From the NCBI RefSeq assembly GCF_014898815.1, contig NW_026515407.1:62001-126000 (forward strand): DNA of 64,000 nucleotides, in the 5' to 3' direction. The position numbers and the translations under genes are program-made. Position 1 is the stretch's first letter, and each line of letters opens with the position of its first letter. This document shows, in pieces, positions 33,601 through 46,728 of the stretch. The stretch is from Panonychus citri (taxonomy: Eukaryota; Arthropoda; Arachnida; Trombidiformes; Tetranychidae). The notes under the pieces are model-generated. The model worked only from the letters and a program-made list of their open reading frames with translations. It made no database searches and was not told the DNA's origin.

Positions 33601-35355
33601 AAACAATTTAAAAAAAGATTCAAGAGTGAGAGTTAATTGTGATTAAAATCAACAGAATCATTATAATGAAAAAAAAAGATTGACTAACAATTTGTTTTCA
33701 AATAAAAGTAAATATATTTTTCTGACTAGATTGAGCTTTTTTTTTGCTGCTTAATTGTTATTATTTAATGAGAATTCAATTTACTAATTATAATTGTTGC
33801 CATAACCAGTGTATGTGTATGTGTGTGTTATGTAATCATATTAAATCACGAACCATTATGATGATGATTAGTTAATCATATATACTGATGTTTAATCAGT
33901 TTCTCATCATAATCTTGTCTCTCTCTCTCAATGAATATACAATAACCATGAATGAAGGATAAATAGTCAATTGAATTAACGAGCCAATGATCAAGTTCAA
34001 TGCACTTTACTTATTGTGTCTTAAAACTGACCAATCCTTGTCTCTTTAATCATTAATCCGCCATCATCCTCATCCTCTCATCTTAATCATCCTCATCATT
34101 ATCATGTTCACATAATTTTTCTTGTTTCTCATCATCATCAATCTTCACAACAAACAATTTTACATCTACAATTTAATTGGGTAACTTATTATGCTTATCA
34201 TAAAACTTTACCAGTTTTATTTAACAATTTAACCTTAATCACAATCAGGATCAATATTTACATCTACCAGTTGATTATTGAAACAATTTAATTCAATTGC
34301 ATAGCAATTAACTAATCATCATGTCTATTATAAAGTTGTAAAAACTATTTTCATCATTTTTTTTTTAAGATCAACCTCTGACTTTGAATTTAAATCACTT
34401 TGATTAACGTATTCTTGTTATAACAATTAACCAATTTTATTTGTTAATTGTTTACCTTTTCTACCATTTAATTGTGAATATTATTGTATCAAATTAGATT
34501 GATACTTATTATATATATATTAATAAATCGGATGATATTCAATTTGCTCAATCTAAATTGGAGTGAAAGTTTAACCATGTAACAATTAAGTGTAATCATA
34601 TCAATACAGAAGCTAAATTGTTTATCTCATTAATTTCTGTTTAGTTTTGAACAATCTGTGATTAGTATCACAATTAACTGTTATTATTTTTAGCTTAATC
34701 ATGTATTGACATACCAGGATTAAGATTTGATTGGATTATATTTAGATAGAGATGATTATCTGATCAATATATTACCACATCGGGTGTTTGTATGGACGAT
34801 GATGATAATGGTGATTGATAAAATGTTGATTGTTGTCAAAATTTAAAGCTTAATCTGTTGTATTAACTGTTGATGATTTAAATCTAGGATTAAGATTCAA
34901 TTGTTAATAAAAAATGTGGACTCGTTTTTGTTTTGTTTAGTTTGTTAATCCAAGTGATTGTAAAAATTATACGATAATTTAAATTCAATTGATTTTCAAT
35001 TTAATCCATTTTGTTTAGTGTCTTGATTTAACATCTAGAGGATTCGTAACAAAAGATGAGAGAGAGAGAGAGGGAGAGAGAGAAAGTAGATTGTATGAAA
35101 GATGAAAAAGTGATGAAGATGATAAATAAGATGATGAGAAAGAAAGAAGAATAGAAAGAGCAAGATGATGACCAGAAGAAGGCGGTGAGTTGGTGATGAT
35201 GATGAGAGGGAAAAGGATGAGCTAGAAAGTGCGAAGATGAAGATGATCAAGTTTAGTGTTGGGGGTGGATTAGTTTATCATCTTTTCTCTTACTTTTACC
35301 CTTTCTTATCATCTTCATCCTTCCCCTTTACTGACCCACTAAGACTACGAATGGT
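27606..35355. other. Gene-poor AT-rich region of almost 8 kb
   Basis: No frame with a recognisable motif. The sequence is dense in AATTGT/ACAATT, TTAATCA and TGATTAA words on both strands, with GAT/ATC-rich simple sequence near 33020-33140, a CA run near 32866-32880 and a (GA)n tract near 35055-35085. It could hold 5' exons or enhancers of the long-intron gene that starts near 35.4 kb, but nothing in it proves this. Confidence 0.5.
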
Positions 35356-35358
35356 CTC

Positions 35359-35365
35359 TATATAT
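35359..35365 (+). promoter_or_regulatory. Possible TATA box of the Gly/Ser/Asn-rich secreted gene
   Basis: TATATAT in a GC-balanced, pyrimidine-rich stretch, about 320 nt upstream of the probable ATG at 35684. The sequence between has the CT-rich look of a 5' leader (TCTCTCTCTTTAGCATCC and following). No clear initiator was picked, so the start of transcription is uncertain. Confidence 0.35.
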
Positions 35366-35683
35366 CGAAGCGAATTTTTTTTCCTACAACCACGAGAGAG
35401 TTTAGTTCGTCTCTCTCTTTAGCATCCTCATCATCGTTTTCGTCTTCATCAGAATCAGAATCATCACAATCGTCATTTCAATCACAGAGTCGATCGAGTT
35501 AACAACTTTTTTTTTCTTCGAACAAAGTTTTCTTCATTTGGAATCAATTAACAATCATCTTAATCATTTTCATCATTTGTGTGAAGGATCATCCAACTTT
35601 AATTTGATTGTGTCCCTTCATGTAATTAACAACAATTAATCTAATTGTCTGTGAATACAAATTTTCAAATTGGATAAACAAAA

Positions 35684-38600
35684 ATGTTACAAATATCTCA
35701 AGTAAGTTGAAACCTTTTTGATTAATCAACTTTTACCTTCTCACAATCAATTGATCACTTTAATTGTTACTACATTAGGAAAATAATCAAATGTTGGATT
35801 AAAATTTGCAACATTTCAAAAGTTAATCAATCATAAGCAGTAATCAAGCAATTCAAATGTTGATTATTGTCAAACAATTTGATTACAATTCAAAGGATAC
35901 ACCTAATTGTGTTTACGATGCTGATACAATTAAAAACCCACAAACTTTTCCCCTAAATCAACACTGATCACCTTCAATCTGATTAGTTCACAAATTATCA
36001 AGTTAATCATGATACTATTTAAGTGATTTACAATCAACACGATGATTAACAGGAAACAATGAGCGGAAAGAAGAAGAGAATTATTATTTTCCATTTCGAA
36101 TTTAAATTCTAATCTAATTTTAACATCACAATCTCTTCCTTATAATATTTTCCCTCGATTTCCACCTCCTACTCCTCCCTAAGTTCTCATCACCTGAAGA
36201 AGATATTAGAACTTTTGTAAAAGAAAAGAATAAAAAAAAGAATAGAAGAATAATTCTGAAAAAATTCGACTCTTTAGCCTCAGGGTAATCATTTATTCTT
36301 GATTCTCATTACCATGAATATGAACAATATCATAACTTTAATCACTTTCTCTCTCTCTCTCAACTTACTATTTTAATCAACAATTGAAAACAATTGCTCA
36401 TTACAATTGTTGATGATTAAGCCTCTAATTATTATGCATTATCATGTTGATTGTACCTCACCGAATGCAAACAATTTACAAATTGATTGTAAAACACAGC
36501 GTAACAATCAACATGATGATACCTCAACTCGTTGATTCAATTCAATTTATAGTAAATAAATTATACAATATGATTTAATCAATCACAATCATTGAAAAAT
36601 TAATCAATCAAATCTATAAATATGTGAAAAAAACTTTCATCATAATCAAGATTAACCCTTTAATTGTGATAATTTACAACATTTCATTTCCAAAATCAGA
36701 TTAAAACATCAATCAACACTCAAGAAGAATAATGAAAATTTCAAAAGTAATGAAACCTTTTCCCAGAAAATTAAATAATCAACAACACTAATTGTTATAA
36801 TACTAATTAAAACAAACTCATCAACAATTAACATGAGAGACACTAAGTAACAAAAGAGAGTCACTTAATCAACGTTAATTAGCAGGATGCTAATAATACA
36901 ACAATGATAATGTTAAAATTATATAATGAAACTTTCACTATTACGATTAACTAATTATCATTAATCTAATTGATAAACTTATTCCGGAAGCTTAGAAAAG
37001 ATTCAATCAATGATAATCTTAATTATCATGATAACCATTATCACCTGGAAAAAAAAACTGAATGATAAAAATATTCAAATGATAATAAATGAATCATTCC
37101 GAGTGCTGGTCAAGTTATTATTCAAAATGTATCATGAAAATTACATCGTTTATGGTCATTAGTTTAATCTTGGACCACGTTAAGCTGTTAAAAATAACTG
37201 TTAACAATTAAAATCAACAGAAAATTTCAATTCTTATCATCATCATCATCATTTCCTCTCCCTTTACTTTTCATTTCATCCTCATCTTCATACCTGGTTG
37301 ATTCAATGTGTATACTTGTTGTTGTTTCATTTACCTGTATTTTTTTTATAACAAACAGTTTATCAAAAGTATTACAACAAATACAATAACTACAATGATA
37401 ATAATGATACAATAATTATCTATAACAATACGATGATAAATAATATGAATGTAATAATAGATTAACGTTAATCTGTATCAATGGTCAGTTGTTGGTCACT
37501 TGGAGTGTTATTGTTTTCGTTGGTGGTTGTTTTAATTGTTGCGATCGTTAAATATTTACCTTTATTCAATTAGCGACTTTTTTGTTTGTTTCTAATATTA
37601 TTGATTCTGTTTTTGGTTACAATTAATTGTCCATAATGAATTTTTTTTTTGCTAAATTGCTGATTGGATTAGATCATTTTTGAAATCACAATCAATTGAT
37701 TATCGTCTTTGTGTTTGCGTGTTGATTGTTTTTTGGTGACAGACAACAAAGGATTAAGTTAATCAAAAACATCAACAGCAAAAAAAGGTTATCATCAACA
37801 ATCAATTTAATCAATTGTGATTAATCAAGAAAAAAGTAACGATGAACTTGAAAGGATAGACAAAATTAACTTGATTGTTTACCTTTAATTGTGATGAGAT
37901 GATTTGTTTGTCTGTTAATGATATTTACGACAATTGATTTGAAACAATTTATTGACAGTTTTGAGGTTTTAAGGTGATCATTAAAATTGATGATAACTTT
38001 TCAATCTGATTTATTAATAGTTAACCCTATGGAGTTGTCATCATTATCAAGATGATTAGATGTTGATAACATCTAATCAACAGAAATAGATCAAGTTAAC
38101 AATTTGATTTAATAACCATCATCAAGTATCATCAATGTTGTATCAATGTTAAATATAACAATCAAGAAACATAATTAACCTCTAACTGTTAATAGATACA
38201 TTAAATTGTGAAAAAAAAGTTTTATTTTTCATCAGAAATCAAATCATTCATACAATTTAATGAATGAAAATAGTGACAATCAAAGTTATCAAGTTATGAA
38301 AAATAATTAAGATGATGATTGCTAATAATTATTGATAATTTTGTATGATTAATATTTTCAATCAATTTCACAATGATAATCACTGTTAATCACTATTAAT
38401 ATCATATCGAGCATATCAATACATTTTTTAGAGGAGATAATTAAATGTTAATAGTAACAATTAAAGGGGATCAAAATAGCATCTCTCTCTTGGTTTATTA
38501 ATTATCATGTCTCTTTGATGAAGTTGAAAGTGAATCATAGTAACAACAATTAACTAATTTTTTCTGCATCTAATTAACAGATAACGTTATTAGTTTTGTG

Positions 38601-41600
38601 TTTACCATTGATAAGTTATGGGTCGATCGAGGATTCAACTGATATTAATAAAAGTAAAAAGATTCAAATTGTTTACATCAAAGTCCCATTGGTGACAAAT
38701 AAATTACGTAATCAAAATAATCCAAGTGATTTACCTGGAGGTGGTGATGGTGGAGACAAATCATCATCTTATTCATCACCAAGCTCATCATCTGGTCCTT
38801 CAGGTAAACCCTCTTACATGGGTAATGGAGGTGGAGGTTATCATGGTGGTAACAGTAATTATATGTCTAATTATGATTATCCTTCAAGTGGATTAAACAC
38901 TGGAGTGGGTGGAAGTGGTGGTGGAGGTGGTGGATCATCTTATGGAGATCATCCATTCAATACCTTTAGTTTGACAAGTTCTGTGGGCTCTGGAGGATCA
39001 AACAGCGGAGGCTATGGTAACATGGGTTATAACAGCGGGTCAGAATCTTCGGGAACCGCTAAGAAACCATTGTTTTCATCTTCATCTTCATCACCTTCCT
39101 TTGACCACTCGCCACTTAATCATCATCATCATCATCACACTCATCCCAATTCCATCATTTCATCAAACTCAGATTCATCGGGTAAACATAAATCAACTTT
39201 TCCCTTTCCAATTAACGTTAACAATCAAGCAAATGGTCCAAGTGGAGTGGGTTCTGTGGGTGGTAATGGCTACTCTCAACCAATTAGATCGGAAAGAGGA
39301 AACAGTTACAATGGTGCAATTAGGCCCACCGGTTTCCAGGGATTCGATAAAAACTACAATCAGGTAAATAGAAACAATCAAACTAATTGTTTACCTTTAA
39401 ATTGAAATTTAATCAGCACGAGTTGTGGTAAAATTCAGAAGTTAATTTGTAAATGATCGTAACACAATTTGATTACCATTTACTTTTTAATCACTTTCAC
39501 AGGATTAAATTGTTAGTCTTATATAATCAATTACCTTAATCACTATTAAATTACATACCTTATCATGAAACAATCAACTTACAATTGAAACAAAAAGTTA
39601 ATTACAATTAAAACAAAGTTTTTTTTTCTTTTCTTTGCTTCTCCAAACCAATTAGTAAATTGTTACTTAAATTAGATCTAATTTTAATTACAATTAACTT
39701 TGTTAGACCAAAAAAAAATAGGAGAGACACATTGATTAAGTTTTTTTGTTTGAAACAATTTAAATTGGTTACAATCAAGATGAAAAAATTGATCACAATT
39801 AACAATTTGTTTTTACAACTTATTGTTTACTTGTCAAGATGCAAAAAACAAACTAAATTAAAAGTTACAATTTAACAAAATTAACCCCAATTCAATTGTT
39901 AATCAGGATTAAGGATGATTATGATTGTTGCTAATTTATCAAAGGGATTAACTTGATCATATTGGACACATAATTTTTTCATTCTGATATTTAATTGCGA
40001 TCATTATAAATAGTAGTTAGTTAATCATCGTAAATTTTAACCAACTGATTGCATGTTATCACTTTTTAATCACGCAATCTGATTTAACAACAATCAAAAA
40101 CAATTAACTTACTGGAAAGTTAATTAATTTAACAACATATTAAGTTAATGAAACGATACATTCAACTGGATTAAAGATACAATTAGTTTAATAAAATTTT
40201 TCTTTCTTAATTGTTAAAGTAAATCAATTGATTGTTTCCTGATTTAACTGAATCTAAATAAGATGATAATGATAGTTTATATTGTAAATTGGACAACAAT
40301 CAAAGTTAATTGTTAAGACTAATGAATCTAAACAGTATTTTTTTCATGAATTAACCTTTTTTTTTGATTGTTATTATGATTAACTAAATTATGATTACAA
40401 TTTAAATCTTTTGTTGTCCATCAATTGAAAGGATAATTGCTAAATTGTTATTATATTGATAACAATTGAATTATGATTAAAATATTTGTGATGTTGATGG
40501 TCAGTTTATTGTTAACTAATCATGAATTAATTTAGTTCCTAAATTTAGTTGTAGATATTTTTTTAACCAATAACAAAAGTGAATTTGATTATTTAGATTT
40601 GATTAATTGTTTGAGACCTTTAAAAAAAAGTTAATCATTAACCAGATAATTGTGATTTAATTTCATTTGTTATTTACATAATCAAGGACATGGTAGCAAT
40701 TAAATTGAATTAGTTTCAATTATTATATCAACATGGGAAACAGTTTGGTGTTTGTTGATTAAGTTTCTGATAATTAAAGTTGATTAGTGATGATAAATTG
40801 ATGAAATTTTCATTTCATCAAACATAATTAGTGATAAAATTGAGTTAATCATTTTTTTCTCATCAATTTGAATACAATTTAGCTAAATAATTACAATCAA
40901 CAGTGAGAAAATACAGAAAAGTAAATCAAATTCAATTCTCAAATTTAATTGTCTATTTTTATGTCTCATCTTTTTTCATCAGGATCAACGATTTAATCAA
41001 GGACCAATTAACTCAATTAATAGTAATCCAATTAACAATAATCATCACATGAATACCAACAATAATAACAATGTCAACACCGTGAATAAAAACAACAATC
41101 AACTTAATGGTAACAGTAATCAAGGTAATCCTAATTATGCTTTTAATTATGATAAAATCCAAGGAGGATTTAATAGTGGATCAAGTGGATTACCAGGATT
41201 AGGATTAATGGGATCATCTAATGGTTTCCTATCAAATCTCAAGCCATCTGATGGAATTGGGTAAGTGACCAACTATTAATTAATTATCTGAATTGAACTT
41301 GAAATTAACCAGAATAACAATTAACAACCTCGTTTAATCCAAACCCTTGCAACAATTAACTTAAAAATAGTTGATTAAATTTCAACTATAAGGGTTACAA
41401 AAAAAAAGGTTAATCTACTAATTGTAAATGTCTCTCTCTCAGTCTCTCCGTCCATTGATTGTTATTAACGTTAAATGTCAAGTGTAAAAAATTTCAATTG
41501 ATTGTCTATCGTATTGATTGCCGATAGTAGTAGCAGTTGTATTATTAACAATTAAATTGTTTCCCAATCTTATTCATCTAAATCAAAGTAATGGTTTTTT

Positions 41601-43519
41601 TTACCCTGAACTTGTCTTCCAGTCTATCACTATTTTAATCAACAATTTAACAATATTAATAGTTAATCAATAACAAAAGGTATATGCCCTTATAATACAC
41701 AATCAATTGACGAGTTAAGTGAATGAGTTAGATAAATATTTTGTTGACCTAAATTGTTGATTAGTTGCCGTTAAAATAATCAACATGATGATGAACCTTC
41801 CGGTCTCACGAAAGAGAGAGAGAGAGAGAGAGAGAGTTATATCAATAGTAAATTGTGATTGAATTGAATGAGAATCAAGTTGATTGTTATCGATGTTACT
41901 GGTTAATTTTGATCATCTCACAATCTAAAATAAATTGAGTCCACTTTCGATTGTTATTATTCATGTTAACCAGTGAATAACAACAACAGAACAAAAGGAA
42001 AAGGTTAGAACTTTTTTTTCTCTTTCCAGGTCGATCTATTGTTAATTTCTTTTCTCTTCTTCAGTCTCTTCGTCAATTGTTTCCTCAAATAGAAAACCTC
42101 AGGTCAATCATCATCATCTTCTTCATCATCGTCAATGATTTAACCTTTAATTCTCTTCCCTTATATCATCATTATCTTCATCTTCATCTTCATCTGCATT
42201 TTTATTACAAGTTCACAGTTTTCCATTATTATTATGAGTCTTAGTCTTTCACTTTTGTCTTATTTTAAGTTTTCTGGGTTAAATGAATTACTATTAACTG
42301 GAATTCAATTGGAAACTTTGATTATCAATCAACTATCATCACTCGATTTATATTCAGACAATTAGCTTAATTTGATTTGTAAAATGAAAAACTTTAAGTT
42401 AACTGTTGTTATTTTGTCAGTTGTAATCAATTTATCTCAATTATTTTGTTGATTATTTGCTTGTTTACTTTATTTACTTGTTTAACTGTTAATTGTTTAC
42501 GGTAGTTCAGTTTTCTAGTCCCTTCAATTAACCCTGATCATCGAGTTGATTGTTTTGTTTGTTATTTTCAAATTTCATCTAATTTTTTTACCTTCTCATT
42601 TTGATTGATACTATTAATAGAAATGGTCTGATTAAACCGATGGGATCAACGGGAAAATTGATTAAACCAACAGTTAATGATGATGGATTAGGATCAGCTT
42701 ATGGAGCTGCTTCATCTGATTCATTACCTTACGGTACAAATGAAGCTGATCCAATTGGTCCAAGTAATTATCTCTTTTTGTTTGATTAACTTAATCTACA
42801 ATCATCCTTTTCTAATTGTTATTGTTGATTAACCTTCAAAATGAACATTTTTTTAGGCTACAATCCAAGTGACTTTTTTGGTCCATCAGCGACAAGTGGA
42901 CTTGACACTGGACTTGATGATTTCACGGGCTTCGGTGATATGACTTTTGACTCCGATGCGCTTTTAAATTTTGGTGGAATGCAACCTTATTCAGGAGATT
43001 TAGGTAAATGGTCATCAGTTGGTCAGTTTGAACAAAATTCGTTAATTTTTCTCATTGTTTTCATTTCTCTTTCTCATAGGGATGGAAAAAAATAATTACA
43101 AGAAAAACAAAGGTTATGGTTCACTTATGTCAAGTGCACTTTCGGGTTTGGGCTCATTTGGGTTCTTATCTGGTTCTGGTTCTGGTTCGTCGAGTTATAA
43201 TCCAATGAAAGGAATGGCCATGGCCATGAGTAACACTTTTCCCTCCTTTGCTGGTCCAAAGCTCCAGGGAAATCATCTTCATCATAATCCTTCATCTTCT
43301 GGATCGATGGTGGGAATTGGTGGTGGTCCTTCAAATCCTTCGACATCTTCATCCTCATCTTCTGGAAGTTTCGGTGGAATTCGTACTAGATTAACTAATC
43401 TTCTTTCAGGAAGATTACCAAGTTTAAATTTCGCCTCATTAACAGGCTTAGGAAGCCCTGGGGGTATGTCGGGATTAGGAGGGATCAACAGTGGATTATT
43501 GGGCTTATTTGGTCTCTAG
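35684..43519 (+). CDS. Secreted Gly/Ser/Asn-rich low-complexity protein with very long introns
   Basis: Six exons in consistent phase: 35684-35701, 38581-39363, 40983-41260, 42621-42763, 42857-43003 and 43080-43519, 602 aa. The short first exon completes the signal peptide MLQISQITLLVLCLPLISYG. Next is a strand-like segment KKIQIVYIKVPLVTNK, which recalls the DUF243/TWEEDLE-type cuticle motif but is too short to assign. Long Gly/Ser/Asn/His-rich stretches follow (GGSGGGGGGSSYGDHP, a His6-7 run, poly-Asn), then Gly/Ser/Leu repeats to the C-terminal GLLGLFGL. There is no cysteine cluster or enzyme motif. The composition fits a cuticle, silk, eggshell or other extracellular matrix protein. Introns of 2.9 and 1.6 kb are exceptional next to the 60-150-nt introns elsewhere. 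The first exon is the least certain. Confidence 0.65.
41813..41836. repeat. (GA)n microsatellite in an intron
   Basis: About 12 GA units within the third intron of the Gly/Ser/Asn-rich gene. Confidence 0.9.
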
Positions 43520-43859
43520 AAAATGTTGGGGAAAAGTTTGTTAAGTTTTAAAGATTAATTAATGCACAACAACAACAATTGATTAGTTTCTTTGCTTTTC
43601 TATCTTAATCATCTCCTTGCAATTGGTTAATTGTTACTCTAAAATCAATGATTTCCATCTAATTGTTGTGTAATTATATTTTTTGTTTGCCCACATTTCT
43701 AATACCAATTATCACCTCATTATCATCTCAATGTTTTGATTAGACTTGAAATAATCAAGTTAATTGTTGCTGATACCAAATCAACAGCCAATCTGAATTT
43801 TTCTTCATAAATCATCTTCATCATCTTCTCATTCATCACCAGTGATTTTGACTCTTTTT

Positions 43860-43906
<47 letters not shown>

Positions 43907-44568
43907 TTTCTTTCTTATTTTTCTCATTGTAAATAATTATAAATTCAATTCTACATTTTAATTTGTGCTTTTTTATATTGTCAATAAAAACAATTAAAAC
44001 AATTAAATGAGCTTTGGATCAAAATCTTAAGAAAACTTCACAATCACTGAAACTTTTTGTATTTCGCGCTTTTCGATTGCGACCCGGAGCCGCTACGGTT
44101 TCTGTCTTCGGTTAATGTTATCAAAACAATTTTTTTGTAAACAAAATTAAGAATCAACTTTGATAGAGTAATTGTTTAATTCCGGTTTAATTAGTGGATA
44201 ATTGTTTTTTAAACTGCTTTTGCTAAATTAAAGGTTTGTTGATTTTATCTCCAGGAGAATTTCTCATAATTTCAAATCGTTTTTCTATCTTTTCTCTCTC
44301 AGATTAAGGAGAACTGATTTTCAATGACATTATGAAGATGGATTAAGATCGAGTTGATTAAATTCAAATGGTAAATCATGAATATTGTTTATTTTTTTTC
44401 TGGACTATCAAGTAGGAATACTATTGGTTTACAATCAAATTAAAGGAGATTGGTTAATATAAGTGGAGAGGTTCAGGTGAATCGGTAAGAGAAATCTAAG
44501 AGAATGGAATCATTGGAAGGTTCAATGGAGATTTAAGATTTTAGTTTTAAAACGAAAGTGGAAACGAA
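43520..44568. other. 3' flank between convergent genes, with (CT)n microsatellite
   Basis: Positions 43862-43903 are a (CT)n tract. AATAAA near 43984 could serve the upstream gene. A short less AT-rich patch (CGACCCGGAGCCGCTACGGT, near 44089-44108) stands out in composition but matches no gene I recognise. The rest is AT-rich. Confidence 0.5.
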
Positions 44569-45078
44569 TTAATCCCATCGAAGATCGTCTGGGTCAGAGA
44601 GGATTTCAGGTGACTGAGAAAGATTATTATCCGAAGTGGCACTTATATTCCAGTCTGGATAATCCCATGGATCGCCTTGAACTATTCCAGTTTCTTCACT
44701 ATTCCAATCCAATTGATCGTTGTTTCGATCTCCTTCTTCTTCTTCCTCTTCTTCGTAATTGGTGTTATAATTAGTATTGTGTGATGCAGAAGATGATTGT
44801 TTTGGTTGTGGTTGTGGTTTCTTAGCACGAAAACCTGATGATTTATTGGTTTTCTGAAAAAAAAGTGATAAAAAAATGTACAAATTAGTCGAGAGATTCA
44901 GAAGAATCAGAACGAAAATTCAACTCACCTGATTAGATTTCTCATATTCGGAGAGAACTATTTCACTTATCCATCGATCTAAAGTACGAGACAAATCAAC
45001 CAATTGTTGCAATTTGATTGATTTTAATTCTTCAGGTAAAATGTTCCAACCAAAAATTTGTTCAACAAAACGAGACAT
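44569..45078 (-). CDS. Small acidic two-exon protein, family 'GWNILPEE' member A
   Basis: Exons 45078-44929 and 44853-44569, 144 aa, family unknown to me. The first exon is exactly 50 codons with the family core GWNILPEELKSIKLQQLVDL, then a helix rich in Leu/Ile. The second exon is low-complexity, with Gln/Pro/Ser then a poly-Glu run, and ends in Trp/Asp motifs (GDPWDYPDWNISATSD, DDLRWD). No signal peptide or TM segment is present. Four paralogues at 48.8-59.3 kb share the exon structure, but their second exons have diverged far from this one. This is probably the founder copy. DPW resembles an AP-2 ear-binding motif, but that could be chance. It is head to head with OXLD1, 371 bp apart. Confidence 0.75.
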
Positions 45079-45449
45079 TTTAAATTCTAAAATCAAACAG
45101 ATCAATTGAAGGTCAGAAAGCGAATGATGATCGAAACATTTCTCATCCTCTCTTTTATTTGAAACGAGAAAATCAGAGTGAGTGGGAAAAGGAGCAGAAT
45201 TAATTAAATAAGAATCAAATTAATTGCGAAGATGATGAGAAAAGAAATGTAAATGTAAACAAGAAAGAAAAACAATACAACTCAATTAACTCTTTCTCTT
45301 CATCAAATATTAATAATTCTCATTGAACAATCAAATAGTTTCTCTATTGATTAAAGTCCAATATGATTTCTAATATTTACTATTAACTTTCAACTAAGAA
45401 AACTAATTTTTAATCTTCCATTTCTTTGATTATCTTTAAATAGTTAATT
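45079..45449. promoter_or_regulatory. Shared divergent promoter region of family member A and OXLD1
   Basis: 371 bp between two divergent start codons. AT-rich with no clear TATA box at the usual distance on either side, unlike the TATA-driven paralogues to the right. Confidence 0.4.
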
Positions 45450-45830
45450 ATGAGAAATTACAATATGTTTACATCTCTTGTTGAACTTAAACCGAAAAGC
45501 AATCTACTGATTGTAATCAAGTCTCGAAGACGATTCTATTCAGATGATCAACAATCGATTGGGGACAAAAAGAACACCAATCAAATTAAAAGCACAATTA
45601 ATCACAATGAGATTCCCGAAGCTCCAAATCCTGATACTTGTTGTCGTTCTGGTTGTGCTAATTGTGTTTACCTTGATTATGCCAACAGATTAGAAGATCA
45701 TTTCAAAGATGGAGGAATCAAAGCTCAACAGCAAATTGACCAGTTAATTGATGATCCGAATATTAAACAATTCATCAAGATGCAATTAGTAAATAGTAAG
45801 AGTAATTCACATGATCCACAATCATCTTAG
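45450..45830 (+). CDS. OXLD1: Oxidoreductase-like domain-containing protein 1 (mitochondrial)
   Basis: A single exon of 126 aa. The N-terminus (MRNYNMFTSLVELKPKSNLL then KSRRRFY) is basic and hydroxylated with no acidic cluster, like a mitochondrial presequence. The conserved domain follows: EIPEAPNPDTCCRSGC then ANCVYLDYANRLEDHFKDGG, matching the CCxSGCxNCVWxxYA signature of the oxidoreductase-like (OXLD1) domain. Its biochemical role is poorly known; the human protein is mitochondrial. Three partial copies lie nearby (near 46585, 52376-52656 and 61505), so this intact gene is probably the source. Confidence 0.85.
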   Translation: MRNYNMFTSLVELKPKSNLLIVIKSRRRFYSDDQQSIGDKKNTNQIKSTINHNEIPEAPNPDTCCRSGCANCVYLDYANRLEDHFKDGGIKAQQQIDQLIDDPNIKQFIKMQLVNSKSNSHDPQSS

Positions 45831-46559
45831 AACAATTTAAATACATTGTAAATCAAAATACGCCTAATATTTGTCTTTGTCCTTCTTAATTAATGACAAT
45901 TTATCTAATCAATTGTATTCTTTATATTTGTAACTATGCAACAGTTAATTTATTTAAAATGTTTATTTTGTCAACACAATTGAATGTCAAATATCCCGAA
46001 AGCTTCAATCAACAATCACCCAATGTAAATATAACAATTAAATCTAATCTTTAGGAAAATAAATATTATTTGAGAGTCTAAATGATTACTTAATGACAAT
46101 ACTAAAGTCTCACTGGGGAAAAGACTTGAATGAAAGTCTTGAGTTAATCGTTTCTGTTTCTGATTAATTAGGATGATGATTAGCGATCAATATGATCACA
46201 ATTAACACTTTTTTGTGGTCAGTTGATTCGCTGTGATTTGAATCGCTGGTCTTGTGGTTTTCAGACTAATACTGTTCAATTATTGAACATGTGATAACTT
46301 CAAGTGGATTATTTAGATAATCAGCTGTAGAATTAAATCTTAAGCTGATTAATATTAGATGAGTATTCTAACAAAATAAGAATACATTTTTGTTGTTGTT
46401 GATTTTTCGTTTTATTTTCTAATAAATTGTTTCTTTTTTTCAGGTAAACAATCGACTGAAACCCAAATAATTTACTAATATCCTTCACTTACAGAAGATG
46501 ATTTTCTTCAAATAATAAACTGATTGGTATCAAAAGTGATTCCAATCAAAGGTAAAGGT
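45831..46559. other. OXLD1 3' flank and noncoding spacer
   Basis: AT-rich with no frame of interest. From about 46440 onward faint similarity to the OXLD1 coding region begins (GTAAACAATCGACTG against GATCAACAATCGATTG), leading into the remnant at 46560-46640. Confidence 0.4.
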
Positions 46560-46640
46560 GCAGATTAATTAATTATTATGTGATTCCCAGAGTTCCAAGT
46601 CCTGATAGTACCTGTTGTCATTCATTTTGTTGTCATTAAT
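46560..46640 (+). pseudogene. OXLD1: Decayed OXLD1 remnant (plus strand)
   Basis: Reads PRVPSPDSTCCHSFCC then a stop, clearly derived from the domain core PEAPNPDTCCRSGC. An inverted counterpart lies at 61505-61560, at the far end of the right duplication arm. It has no coding value but is a useful marker of the duplication edge. Confidence 0.65.
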
Positions 46641-46728
46641 TAAAGGGTAAAAAGAGAATTGGTTGTTAAATACACACTTTCAAACACCTTACATTCACCT
46701 GCAAACTTTAAACTGATTGCAGATCATT

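Noticed and set aside
44085..44112. Short less AT-rich patch considered as a possible tRNA or other RNA gene
   Set aside because: No cloverleaf or A/B-box arrangement could be made from it.
46390..46470. Pyrimidine tract and CAG|GTAAAC considered as an extra exon of OXLD1
   Set aside because: OXLD1 already ends with a stop at 45830, and the downstream similarity is to its own decayed copy.
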